From: Phallusia mammillata
Lineage: Eukaryota > Chordata > Ascidiacea > Phlebobranchia > Ascidiidae
Length of the DNA stretch: 64,000 nucleotides
Reading direction: 5' to 3'
Assembly (NCBI GenBank): GCA_003260075.1
Contig: QLIY01000533.1
Span: 34,121 to 98,120, forward strand
Every line of letters starts with the position of its first letter. The stretch's first letter is position 1. Positions 15,401-29,708 of this stretch are shown in pieces. A program made the position numbers and the translations under genes. The notes under the pieces are model-generated. The model was not told the origin of the DNA. It searched no databases and saw only the letters and a program-made list of their open reading frames with translations.

Positions 15401-17072
15401 GGCAAAGACATTAGCCTGAGGTTTTTGTTTACTGCTTCTTTGCTTGTTGCTTAACAGTTTTAGTCAAGTTTTAAACATCAAGTTTTTTTTTTCTTTGTAT
15501 TACTGGGTACAATTTAAGTACCACACAGCCATTGTAGTTTACCTGCAATGCTTTTAAGTTACCACTTCCAGCCACAACCAAACAAAGCGCAATGAGACAT
15601 GAACTCAAACATGTGTCGAACAACCGCCTCCCAATCACCTGAACAAGCAGAAGTCAATAAAAAGAAATGAGATACACTTGATGGTAAAATCTGGTTCCTG
15701 TTTTGTGTTATTATTCCATGGAAAATCCCTTGCTAATAAGTTTTAATTTTTTTAAGGAATGGAGTTTTACATCAGGGGTACATAACATGACAGTCACATC
15801 ACAAATCCTTAATTTACCATTAGTTGCCACTTGTATCCATGTTTTATATTATACATTACTAATGCAAATAATTAAGATTTATCTTATAATCCCCCTCCAC
15901 TGGGGGATAAAAGCCCAGATTATTTTTTTAACTAATCTATTAATTCAACTAAACAATTATATATTTCCAGTTCCACGAAATAAATTCAGACCAGTGTTTT
16001 AAAACCAAATGTCTAGCCCAGTGGTCCTTCTTTTTATTTTAACGCCAAACCCCCCCCCAATATTTTTTGTTTTATTCAATTTCCCTGGAGCACCCCTGCT
16101 TTAGACCTTAATGAAAACAAATATTGCCTTCCTTACTTTTTTACTGGTTTTCATACATAAGTAAAACACTGTACCTCAAGGGGGTTCATTGGGTCGCCTG
16201 AGTTAGTCTGTTTAAGTATGGACAAGAAAAAGTTAACATAGTGAAGCAATGTGTCATATGCAGTTTTCTCCTGTGATCCAGCAAATCTGTGAAAATAAAA
16301 GTCTTTTAAGTAACCTGACGAAGTGTGAAAAGACTTTTTTGAAAAACTAAGTTATTTTTCCTTGAAAATGATTTTTCTGTTAATAGCAGTGTCAAAATGT
16401 GTATATGCTATGCAATAGGTATGGGCCAAAACTGCAAATGTTCTGTTTGCCTCGTTAATGCAATAGGGATGTTAATGCTTGGTGCTCGGTCACGCACTCA
16501 GTGCATTTTGACATCACAAACATTCCTAATTTCACGGCTAGCTTTTCAAAGTCCCTTAAGTCACAGTGGTTCATTAAGCTGTACAGACCCCAAAAGTTAT
16601 CATTTTTCAGTCCTTTTTGCTCTTGGATTCCCTTTTGGACACTGGATTCATATCTTAGCAGGTCATGAATGTGCAAATTTAATGCTCGGGTCAGTTTGTG
16701 CAACTGCGCGGCCGAGCACGCAGCTTCAAAAACAGCGAAGCTAGGTACCGAGTGCTCAGGGTCGGCCCGGCCCATCCCTACTATGCAACAAAGTTTAGTG
16801 AACTTGTGTTACATTAGGGTGTGGCCTGTGTTATAATCTTGTTAATTGTATTTGAATGCCCATTAGTGATTATATTTGAACACCCTTTCCTTAAGTACTA
16901 ATAATAAAACCTATTACCTCAGTCCAAGTGCAAGGCAAGCACCAGCAATGATGGAAGCATGACATTGCAAAACTGTGTGCTCATCCACTTCAGATTCATC
17001 AGAATCACTGACTCGTGCATGACCTGATTCTGTCAGATGGGAACTAACAACTGGAGGCACATGACTTGAAAT
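12441..17072 (-). CDS. ANAPC1: ANAPC1 exons, C-terminal block
   Basis: Exons in transcript order: 17072-16918, 16286-16175, 15638-15543, 15075-14975, 14749-14650, 14065-13883, 13575-13438, 13364-13247, 13181-13084, 12984-12834, 12721-12441. They encode the end of the proteasome/cyclosome repeat region (HASIIAGACLALGLR, VAGSGNLKALQ, YTLCTTNKAIAALL) and the C-terminal domain ending RIACYLIYHNAYY...STVAPKEM. An acidic insert SDSDESDEVDE precedes the AGACL repeat. The short intron 13246-13182 looks like a frame break unless the donor at 13246 (CAGACAG before GTTGTG) is used, after which phase is exact. A partial duplicate of the 15075-14975 exon edge lies at about 15213, next to a C11 tract. Confidence 0.93.
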
Positions 17073-20000
17073 CTACCCAACAACAAAAAATTGTGAACAA
17101 ATACAAATGACAACTGCAGTATCTCAAAAAATGGCACATAAAAAACTGGTTTGTACACATTGGTGGGTGTCAGCCGGTTCGCACCAGTTGTATAGAAACG
17201 TCTTACGAAATTTTATGCAATCGATGAACCGGTTAGCATTACCGGTTACTGCCAACGGACATTTTGTAACAGAACAGGCTAAAAAATAAGACTTTTGATA
17301 GAACCGGCTGACAAAAAATTTTAATCCAACCACTGATTGTACATCTGTAAGTTGTTCATTTATCATGTACTTTATAGTGGATTGTTTTTCATTTTTTAAT
17401 CGTAAGAAGAATTACAATAAACACTTAAAATACATCTAATTTTGTAATTGGCTTTATTAGTGAAATACCATGTTCTGGTTAACTTTGCAATACTGCATAT
17501 TATTATAAGGCGTAGAAATATTTAGAAACCTGCATTTATATTTTTTATTAATTAAATCACTGACAATGTTAACATACCCATTCAATAGTTGGAACAATCT
17601 GATCCCATAAAATAAGTGATCGACTGAGAGTACGAAGCAGAAGTTGTTGGGGTTTTATTGTCTCTAGAAGATTGAAAGTGTTTGGTGGAATAAACCAGTC
17701 TGCTACAGCTCTGTAAAAAAAAACATGTGACAGTAATACAATACAATAAAATTATTGCCTAAATACAAACAATGGGTAATGCAACTGTTTTGTTACATGT
17801 CAATGAAAATTTGTTTGAAATTAAATCTGCTGTTTTTAAAATGTTGTTTATAAGTTAAAAATATTTTACCCATTGTTGGTCTTTAAGTACATCAGAGCCA
17901 AAGCAACAGTAGCTCCTGGACCAGTTACTTCAGTATTAACATGATCCCCTTCCAATATCTGGTGTTCACTGTATGCACCGCTGTTGTGGCTTGGACTGTA
18001 TGCTTCATGAGACCTCCAATAAAAATATTAATTATTCAAACCATTACAATGCATAACAAAGTTTCATATTTAATTAAAGTGCACAAAGAAACGTCTTGTT
18101 AAAAAACTAGATTTCAGGCATACTTAGAAACTAAGAAAATGCTGTTTAAATGCAACAAAAAGTCAAACAGTTACCATAGCTGTGTAGCAAAACATACCAA
18201 TGAACACTACTTCTGCTACTTTGCTTATGTTTTCCAGTCATGAAGTGAAATAGTTTGTCCGACATGTTTAAGTCGGAAAGTTCAGGCATTCCATTGCCCC
18301 GACCCAGTGTAACCATCCCCAGAGCAAATCCAGCACTCAATGCATAAGATTCACGCTCTGTGCAAACCTCACTGTCATTGTTAGGACTCCGATCTGCAAA
18401 AATTTTAAAGTAAACAACATAAACAATTAAAGCATGTACACAATGCATTATAATTTTTTGTAAATGAAATGTTTTAATTTGTAGTCAGTATTCATAATTT
18501 TTGGAAGATATTGTTTGTTTTTTGTTGTTGTTAACGAATAATTTGTTCGGTTACGACTATGAGTCTGGTTAATCCAAAAAAATAATTTTTTGTGTACTGC
18601 TTAAAAACAGTGCACTGCTATGTACAGCCCATTGGAAAAAGGAAGAACAGATGTACCACTTGAAGAGTAAAATCCAGCAATCATTTTATAAATGAATGAA
18701 TCTCAAAACCAATTTATTTTCTAACTTAGACTTAGCTGTACAATAGATCAATCCCATTTTACCTATTTCTCTTAGCATAACTTCTGCCACCAATCTCTGT
18801 GCTGATCCCAAATAAAGAAATCCTACAGCTGATACAGCAGCAGTTTGTACTCGATATGGGATATCGAGCTGAGTGGATGTTGCTGGTAAAAGGGCGGAGA
18901 TGTGGACACTGAGAACTCTCATAGTTGACAAGTCACAACTTCCACACCTTCGACAAAAGTAGAAAGTTTATTTTAAGCAATTCGTTTTGTGTTTTTTAAA
19001 GACATAAATTATAAGCTTTCTACTTTTTTTTCTTGTTTACCCCTTTGCAGGTTTAATGGCACATTTCCTCAAGTTTTCTTTAAGCTCAAAATATTTTTGT
19101 GTAAGTAAAAATACAACATTTTTTGTTAAATATATGAGCAGTTGCTGCCAGGCATAATATTAAATTTATAGAGCTCTTCTGGGAATTGAAAATACAATAC
19201 AGTATAAACATCTAAACATTAATATATTTTATTTGCATAATGAACAAACTATATCTAATCACAAAGGTAAGCTTAATACAAAACAGAATACACGTTTAAA
19301 AATTATGAAACTGACTTGTCACTAGCCAAACCCAATAGAAGTCCAATTGTGGTAAGTTCATGAATCTTCTGAAGATAGTCGTGAATATTTAAGGTTTGCA
19401 ATTCCTGCAAATGATGGTTTAGCCCAAGACCAAACAAAACCCCTGCATAAGAGAATTGATAGTACAGTTCATCTTAATACAGGCAAATTACACGGATAAA
19501 TGCAATGGCAAGACCAATTAAGGTTACTCTACATGAATTTGTACTACACAATTAGGGTACAGGCAATTAAATCACAGTCTTTCACTAACTGTGGCACAGG
19601 GGTTTGTAATTGCACATTGCAATATGCAACAACTTACAATTAGAATTATGTTAAGAACCAGACAGTCTTGGGACACAAAAAGCATTGAGTCAATGGAATA
19701 ATGGGACATTTTTCTTGCTTTTTTGCAACATAAATACAAACAAATCCACTATCCTACACCTCTACATTAAAATCATGTTGCTGAATCATTGCCAAAAAAA
19801 CACGGCAGCTCTTCTATAATGTAAACTATGTAGCAAAGGCAGAGAAGTTGCAATAGTGCAAAAAATTTAATCACATGGATATAATAGAAAGTCAAACAGT
19901 AAAAAGTATATGAAAACAATTAGCTACTTAATGAAGCCTGTATGGGTTGTGTAAGGCAGAAGCAAAATTAGTAAATTCCTGAATTGTAATCTACATGACG

Positions 20001-21259
20001 TCAGATAACTTTTTTACCTGCATGATCAGTGGATGGCTCTGCTGCCTTATCCGCTAAGTTTTGAGGGCTAGTGACTTTGCTCAAATTCAGCTCGGAGCTT
20101 TTCTTAACAAAATTACAACACAAGAGTCAAATGAAAAGAAACATCACAAATGTTTACAATTCTGAAATTAAAATTTGCAATTCTAAAAATTCATGAAAAA
20201 AAATCGACTTGAACTGAAATTTTCTGAAAAACATTCAGTCATTTGTCCTCCATCAAGCATGGTGATTTTATTTTTAAGTTTGAAGTAAAGTATCTTAGAA
20301 AATAAATATCTAGAAATTACTAATTTTTTTGGAAAATTTATTCGATGTCCACCTGTTCCATCTGTAGTGCCAATGCTGCAGCCACTCCATTATGAAAATA
20401 TGGCCATTCTGTTGTTTCAGATGGCAACTCGATATCACTATTTGCGAGAGTAATTGTGGAGTTGCTGTAAACAAAAAAACAACAACAACGTAATGTATTA
20501 AATCTTCCACTATCACAAATTTTCATATACTTCATGTCTTTTCCAGTCAGGTCCAAAGTTGGTACAGTCAAGGATTCCATTGTTGAAGGTTGTTGACTCC
20601 TTCACAAAAAAATTAAAACTCATCTTTAAAAATGTCAAAATAAATATTAAACTTTTGAAAAGGTATAACACCATACTTAATGTAGAAAATGTAATTATTA
20701 TGAAACTATTTAACACTTCAGTAAGTTTTTTGTGACAATATGTATGCTTACAAAAATATCTAAACGGCGCTTATACAGAAATCATCCTGAACCACTCTTT
20801 ACAGATTCCAGGTGTGGATAATACAAACCAAACTGAAGATTTCAGTACACTTAAATCAGTGTATGTTTTTCGTTATGCAGTGCACTATGTATGCATACAA
20901 TCACAATGTCAAAATAATTTTACCAAATTTGGATGTTATAATGCTTACCTGAAATGTAACATTCCTCTACCAACAGACAATGACATTGTGCGATTGAGAA
21001 GCTGCAATAAGCGATATTGCTTCTGTTCCATGTATTCACGATCACTGAGACAAAAAACAAACAAAATATACATTTTGTAAACCTGTACAGCTTACTTATT
21101 GATTATTTTTACTTACTCAACGCCAGCTTGTTGCACTAAGAAGATTTTAGATGGTTTTGTTGAGTACAGAAGGTTGTGAGCATCTGCCATTCGATGGTCA
21201 GTTGGAAACAGAAGTCTATTAAAATATTTTGCACTGAATTTGAAAAAAATTAATTGTCT

Positions 21260-21345
<86 letters not shown>

Positions 21346-24300
21346 ACATCACAGACAAGACTAAAACCATCAATGACTTTGCTGTTGTTTGCGAATAAAA
21401 GCCTTTCCTTTGTTGATTGTGATGCAATGAATGGCTAATGCAAGTAGAGCAGGCTTCCCCCCCCCCTGACTTAAGTGGGAAACTACACCAAAAAGGTTAA
21501 GAACCACTGGTCTACACTAAAAAGATTCTTAAGATTATAAACACAGAAACAAAGAAAAAAATCAAATATATTCTTTCCACACTAAGATTAGGTACTTTTA
21601 GTGGCGGTCAGGCACTACTAGAACAGTTTAACCAAATAAAAACAGGGTTACAAATGATATATTTAACAACAGATTGAATTGCACTAGCAGCACTGTAAAG
21701 ATGAAAAAGCTAAAATGAAACCAATGGCAGGAGTGTATTGTCACATTAAAATCTTAACAATCTGTTCAAACCTGGTAACATTGTCGTCAGTTACAAGTGT
21801 TGAAGAATTTGCTGACAAATCTTCAGTTATTCCATTTTCATCGACCTGCAGTAAACTGATCAATTCTTCATCATCTTCCTGTTGATGCTGAGCACGGTCG
21901 TCTGGTTGGTCTTCCCATGCAAATCTTAGAGGATCAGTGCTAGGACATAACTTGGCATGCTGCCAATCACCAGCATCTGGTTGGATTTGTGCCAAAAGAT
22001 CACTTCGGCCTAATGGGAAAACATTTGGGAATAAGATGTTCAATTCAAAGCTTAAAAACAGAAAACAAGTTCGTAACAACACATTATATAACTTTGTTAG
22101 TTGGTTTTTAAAAGAACGAGTACTGTTAGTTGAAATCAGTAATCCCAACCTAGGAAATGTGAATGGCCCATGAGATTATACCAAACAGACTTTAGTTATT
22201 TTAGTTTCAAGTATATGCACCCAGATACTGCACTACAAATGCAAAAAGTGTTTATCCACTGAAAAAAATTTAGTCTCTGATTTTTTTGCTATGTTATACC
22301 ATTTACCCATTCTTTTTTGAAGATATATATTTGTTCATGTACGGAGTTTGTAGTAAAGTTTACATAGGGGTCGACAGATGCTGATTTAAATAAAGAAATG
22401 ACATTTACATAAGCAGCAATTTTTGTTTTCTTTTATTGCACTGGCAACAATTGAATCTTAAAGTTTTACCCAGCAAAGCAAGGGCTTCTGGACTGAAAGA
22501 AAGATCAGGGTTTGCAGAACATTTCCGTAGAGCATTGTGCACAGCAAGAGCGACACCATGTGGCCAAACCATGAGTTCATCTTGGTCAATTCCCACAGAC
22601 ACCATGTACGTTAAAACTTTCTGTACAACGGATGGACCTTCTTCTTTTAGAAATTTGTCTGCCTTCTGAGTTGGGTCACAACACTGAGAAATGCTGAAAA
22701 TGAAATTGTGTGATGTACTTTTGGAAAGGCTGCATTGTTTATTTTTTAATGTTATGGTCAATAATGACTTCTTACTGTAGTCTTTTTACCCTTTTATAAA
22801 GCCTGTGACTTTTTAACTTGATTTCATTAGTTGGAATGGAACTTCAAAATTTGTTAACCTCTTTTTAATGCCCCTACATTAAAAATACAAGTTTAATAAA
22901 GTTTAATTCATCTTGTTGTACTCAGTTGGAACAACGTTGCCAAAATTTCCCACTTTTTTATGCATAATATATCCATTTAATTACACTGATATAACAAATT
23001 GATATCTAGAAGATCTACAGGATTGGTGACAAATTTTGTTTAAAAAGGCCAAAAAAAGTTAAAATGTCAAAAACAAACATTGTAATCAACCTACTTAAAT
23101 GCAGTTTTCATCAATGGGGCAAACACAGTAGTAGAAGGTGAGTGACTCTTGTTGAAAAGGCAATCATAAATCTGCAAACAAGTAAATAAATACATATATG
23201 TACAACAAATTTTAACTAGATCGCCATACCTTTAAAACTCGCTCAGTTTTAACAGTAACACCAGGAATGTATGGAAAAGGTGACTTGCACGCTCCCAATG
23301 TAATGAGATCATCAAGGTTTTCAAACACTGATGGGGTAATGGCAGGTGAAAATGAGCCTGGTAGTTTCAAGTCCAGTTCTGTTTCAAAACAGTTTGTTAA
23401 CACGACACAATTATTATATTTGTTTGTGTATGTAAATACAAACAGTACCTTAATAATGAACAAAGTATTGTTAGAACAAAACCTTTATTAATTTACAGTT
23501 TATTTGTAAAAAAAGACAAAACTACGTTGTTATTTAGGATGTAGCAGGTTTTGTGTGGCATTACTGTAAAATTTGAGTGTTGACTAGGCATCTCTACACA
23601 AAATTAAAATCAATTTGAAAACGTTACAAGGAATAATTAAAAACATGACTGATAAAGAATTTCTGTGTGCAACAAGTAACAGCCATTGTTGAACATTTGT
23701 AATAAATTGTCCGTACTCCTACAGGCCTGGGTGGTGAAGGCAAGCTTAATAAAATGGCATATTGAATAAAAACACAGTGTTACCTTCTTCCACAGGTGAA
23801 GGTTGATCATCATTGGATTTTGCATTCAAGTAAGCTTGCATTAGGGCAGGGTTGTCGAGGGCATAAGAATGGAGGAATTTCATGTGGTGTAGATCCTTTG
23901 CAAGTCGAAAGAGCAGTGAAGACATGAGATGAACATTGCTCCAAGTGATCGTGCTAAGTTTTTGTTCCTAAATAGAGATAAGCTTCTTGTAAATTGTTCA
24001 TTGTTATATATTTTTTTCTTTTCTGTTGAGACAAATTTATGCATGTGACAATATTCATTTACACTGTGTTTATTGCACAAGGTATGAATAGACATTTAAT
24101 GTGGTGATTTTTCATGACACGGCAAACAATATACAATTTCATGTTCAAGTATATTTTGAAATAATTTAATTTATTACATTACTTGCTTTCAGTTCATCAT
24201 GATTTTAAACCCTTAAAAACCAAGCATACCCCAACAATGCTGTGTCTTTACTGACTGATATTTGTATCAGTTGGCATAAACTACAATTACACACCTCTGG

Positions 24301-27300
24301 GGCACGGCAACTTCATTTTAATGCATTTTAAATCTTTATCAGAGTATAATGCTGTAGAAAGACTTAAAGGCACAAACATGTGTACGATGTGCAACATAAA
24401 ATCCACTGATTTAAAACTAGTCATCTTCAACATGATTACCATAACATTACTGCTTACCTCATATACTAAGTGAAGGGCAGAAAACACTGAAGTCATGAGA
24501 TGGCTGCTTAAATGACTGCTGTCACCAATTAATGATCCATCGATACTGCGGCGTTTTGAAATGGACTGTGTCTGCAATTTCCAAGCAATAAACATTACAA
24601 TGCACCAAAATGAGGCCACAGGAAAAAATAAGTAGAAACAATCAGATAATGTACCAGATTTCCAATCTGATATGAAAGAACAGTATCAATGGTACTTAAG
24701 CCTTCATCAAATTCATCATCAACTTGCTTGCTGTATGAACTGTTTAGCAGGTATTCCCAGTCCTGTCAAATGTTATGCCATTAGCTCAGCTCATACCGAT
24801 ACATTACTGATTTCCAAACATGTCAATCTGACCTTTGAATCAACATTTTCTGTAGGTTTTGACTTCTTTGCAGCAATGACTGGAGAAGCTGATAAATCAA
24901 ACTGCAGAGATAAAAAAGTAAAAAAACAATTTCACATCACAAAGAAATTTTTGGCCAAAATATTCTAAATATTTTTTTAAACTTATTTTTAGTTAAGAAA
25001 CAAATCCTATTAATTGTGCATACTAAGACATTGCATTACAGATAAACCCAGTTCATCTTATCTTTCGTTTAATTGTACAGGGTTTGTGAATTCAAAACCT
25101 TGGCCTATTATTTGTTAAGAAAATCATCCATTTGTAAGCAAAACCTGATTAAACATTTAAAGCCCCCCCCCCCCCCCGGTTCCCGCACAATTTTTGTTTA
25201 TAAATTCCATGACTTTTCCAAAATTGTTCAAGAAAAAAAACAAATTTCCATAACCTTATTCGAAAAAAATCTAGCAATTCCCACAGTAAAACAAGACCCC
25301 CCCCCCTCGTTTATAAATTCCATGACTTTTCCAAAACTTTTCAAGAAAAAAAAATCAAATTTCCATAACCTTATTCGAAAAAAAACTAGCAATTCCCACA
25401 GTAAAACTAGAAAAAAGGAGTTGGTATAAGCAGCAAATTTTTCATACGTGCAACGAATAGACAAAAACGCTATGTAATTTGAAATTCCTATCTCTATTTG
25501 GCAATTTCAGGGCAGAACAGGCGCCAAATTCTATACTTTTTCAAGGACTTTGCAAAAATTGGCTTTTTTCAAAAATTTTTCAGACCTGCCCCCCCCCCAA
25601 AAAAAACAAATTTCCATAACCTTATTCGAAAAAAATCTAGCACTTCCCATAGTAAAACTAGAAAAGAGGAGTTGGTACATGCAGCCAATTTTCCACACAT
25701 GCAATGAATATACAAAAACGCTCTGTAATTTGAAATTCCTATCTCTATCTGGCAATTTCAGGGCAAAACAGGCGCCAAATTCGATACTTTTTCAAGGACT
25801 TTTGCAAAAGTTGGTTTTTTTCAAAACTTTTCCAGGCCTTAAAAATACAAATTTGAAAAAAAAAAACTTTTCCAGGTTTTCTATACCTGCGGGAACCCTG
25901 TTTAAAAGTTTGGAAACATTCGTTGTGCAACCCCCCCCCCCTTGAATTCCATAACTTTTCCAGGTTTTCCATACCCGCGGGAACCCTGTTTAAAAGTTTG
26001 GAAACATTCGTTGTGCAATTACCTGTTTTTGTCTGGAATGATGTCACCAAGTATTTATTTTTTCCTTAACAGAATTTATTTGCTCACAAACTATGTTATG
26101 ACACTTACATCCATGGATTCTCCCAATCCAGTAGCTTTGAAGGAATACATTCCCATTCCAACATATCCAAGATACTCAAGCAAGCAATCAACAAAAAGTG
26201 ACCATTCAGCTTTCTGGCCATTCAGTGCTCCGGGAGCATGTCTTGTGCTGTACCACTTGGTGGCGAAAGAGAGATAGGTGTCATTGGGAAGAGTGTAGCG
26301 CATTGCTTTCAGGCACGTGTCAACTGCACAAAAGACAAAAGCAAAGGAAAATTGTTATAATTTAATGTTTAACAAGTAATTTTATGATTCCCCCCCCCCG
26401 AGAGATAGGTGTCATTGGGAAGAGTGTAGCGCATTGCTTTCAGGCACATGTCAACTGCACAAAAGACAAAAACAAAAGAAAATTGTTATAATTTAATGTT
26501 TAGCAAGTAATTTTATGATCATTAAACTAGCTGTTGCAGCACTTACAAACAAAATGACTCTGTTTTGATAAATGTTTGGAAAAGTACTTTTTTCATCTTA
26601 AGAAAATGTTGTCCATTGACACAATCCCTAATCGTTTGAAATAAGTGAGGAAATCTGAACAAGTTCACTATTTTTAGAGTAAAATTATTTTTTTATTTAG
26701 ATTTTTTTTCAAGTTAACTGTTTGTTTGTAACATTGTTAAAAGCAACCTTAAAATAAAACTTTGCCTAACAAAAAAAAACAACATATCTTTTTTTTTTTT
26801 AACCACCAATTCGGGTGAATAAAATTTTGCATTGGCAACTAAACATAAAAATTCACACAAAAATAAATATTTTTGTTAAAGCCTTTTACTTAAATTTACT
26901 TAAAACTAGTTTTGTTATGGCAACAACTAAAAAAATGAAAACGTTAGCCAGATTTTTTTTACTTACCTAACTCTGAGGAACATAGTGAAGGAACAGACAC
27001 ACGATATAACTTTCCACTGGCAATTTCCAGCACAAGAGTTGATCCAACAACATGTGGGATGCCAGAGAGCTTTGATGTGTAAGCACTTGTTGAGAAAGCA
27101 AACTCGTCACCGGTGAGAATATTAATGTCACTACCACTGTATGCAAGTTCTGGCACAGGTGATAACAACCCAACCTGAAAAAGTTTGTTGATAATGTTGT
27201 AAACTGTTGAAACAACAACGCCTGATTTTAATTTTTCTAAGCTACTTGGAAAAAAGTAAAGCAAAAAATTTTCAATCTTGGGGGAAGTATATTTGAAAAA

Positions 27301-29624
27301 TAAGTTTAGCAGTTATTGGGAAAAAATTCTTAAGTCATAGTTTGGAATTTTTTACTATTCAATACAAAATGCTAAGATGAATATATTCATCTTAGCTGAT
27401 ATGGTCGAACTGGCGATCCCCTACTACGAAGCTGACATGTGCAGCATACAACAGTGCTTGTGATTCGACTTTTGGCGATTTCTCCACTGAGCCTGTGTAG
27501 AGCGCGAGTCTCAGAAATACTCCTGTTGTGGGTTCGAATCCCACCGCCCCCCCCCCGAACTGGCGATCCCCTACTACGAAGCTGACATGTGCAGCATACA
27601 ACAGCGCTTGTGATTTGACTTTTGGCGGTTTCTCCACTGAGCCTGTGTAGAGCGCGAGTCTCGGAAATACTCCTGTTGTGGGTTCGAATCCCACCACGGG
27701 CTAGATTTTTCTAGCCTATGCCTTGCCATATGGTGATGCTTGGGAGACCAACTGATTCAGTACAATGCCTTTAATAGGCCTGGTGTACTATGATCAATAC
27801 AAAATGTTAGGCAATTTGCTTTTAAATTTACTTCTGTTAGAAGTGATACTGGCACAGCTTATCACAATTCTTAGAAAATCTTAATGCCTGTTTTTGCACT
27901 TTCATTTTATTGGAACTTTTATTAGACCTTCGTCTTTAAAAAGTAGGATTTGACCATAAGAATTTTTCAAAAATTATAAAAGCAAAAATCAAATCATTAC
28001 CTCATCCAAATTTCCCATAGCACTTGCAGGGCGACTGGGGTGGGCAGGGGTGCTGATAGGCTGTGGTGTTGCAGGAACTGATGCATTGCTTCTCAATCCT
28101 TGTGATAAGCTAAGTGAAGCTAAAGGAAGTCCACTGACATTCATTTTTACCACCTGAAAATTATCCAAAAATAAGAATACATCATTTCAGTGTCATTTTG
28201 TAAGGTACATTTTTTCTACTAAGTTTCTAAAGGCACCTTTCCAGTTTTGAAAATACAATTATATTTTCAACAAAACAACACAGCTCATTTATAAAAAGCA
28301 TTTGACCCCTCAAAATAACTCCAACTCCAACTGCTCTCCAGAGTATGACTCTGACTCAGATTCTGCTATGGTAGAGTCAAATATTTACAGAAAAGGCATG
28401 AAGAAATTGTTTCCTATTGATGGAAAAGATAAAACTGCTTAAAGCACTGGTAAATTACTTACCTTAAGGTAGCCAGAGTATAGCAATAGAAAGCCATTTA
28501 AGTCGAGCACAGCAAACATGTTATGATTCTAGACAAAAATACAACCAAAAGTCAAAAAAGGTCAAAATAGCTCATCTAAAGATTGAAATGCTGTGCTGCC
28601 ACCAGAGTATTCACTATTGAGCATTTACAATTTAATAATGATTAATACATAAATCTTTTTATGGAGTCCATATTCACCAGATCAAAAAGTAAAATATTTT
28701 ATTACCACCACATGAAAGTCCATGTTTAACTTACTACCAAAGGTGCAGCATCCCTGGCTGTTATACAAGTAACTGCCCCGAATATAAGATGTGACAGATC
28801 GTTGCTTGTAGTGTAACGGACCACTCGGAGTTGTGAGAGTCCATCGATGTGGTAGACAAGATAACTTTGGTTGCACAGATCAATTGTTTGAAACACTTTG
28901 GTGGCTTTGCCTAAAATTAGATTTATCATTAATGAAAGAGCACTGGATTCTATAATACAACTTAATTGGAGAAAAAATATAATCTAACGATACAAGGTAA
29001 TCATCTTTTGTTGTCTCACCTACACTAAGACCTTCCCTGGTTCCTGATAAGGATTCTGTCCACATGTGGTCAAAACAAAGCTCTGGCCTCAAAGGCTCAG
29101 CTGATTCATGAACGCTGTTGTTGAGACAGAGGGACTCGTGTGATAATGGTGTGCAAGGTGATCGCGTCAAGTGTGGGGAGTGACGGAGAGGTGAAAATGC
29201 ATTGCTGTAAAAATGTTAATAGCTGTATTTTAAACTTGACATTGGAATGTCCTACATTATTGCTTGGTGGGTGAATACTATAATGAACTTCATGGCTGTT
29301 AATTTAAGTTCAAGAAATAAATTAACTGCTTGACGGAAAATTGTATATGTCTCAAAAATTGAGATCGTATTTAAAAAACTCCAATAGCAATCATTCAAAT
29401 GCTAAGTATTAGGGTTGGGCCGAGCCGAGCCAGAACTCGAGTACTCAGTACCAAGCATAGCTGTTTTTATCCCCCCCCCCATTCAAATGCTAAGTATTCG
29501 GGATGGGCCGAGCCGAGCCAGAACCCGAGTACTCAGTACTGAGCATCGTTGGTTTTAATGCTCGGTGCTCGGCCAAGCAGTTGCACAAACTGACCTGAGC
29601 GTTAAATTTGCATATTCATGTCCT

Positions 29625-29708
<84 letters not shown>

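Noticed and set aside
16049-16058. Nine-C run as another gap
   Set aside because: It has no flanking duplication and is shorter than 10; it may be natural.
22683-23095. Apparent phase mismatch between two ANAPC1 exons
   Set aside because: The acceptor at 22694 (adding NISQ before CCDPTQ) restores phase with the donor after 23095.
27392-27697. 101-codon minus-strand ORF (GFEPTTGVFPRLALYTG, twice)
   Set aside because: It is the antisense translation of the tRNA-like SINE head, duplicated by the gap artefact; such translations are a common false protein.
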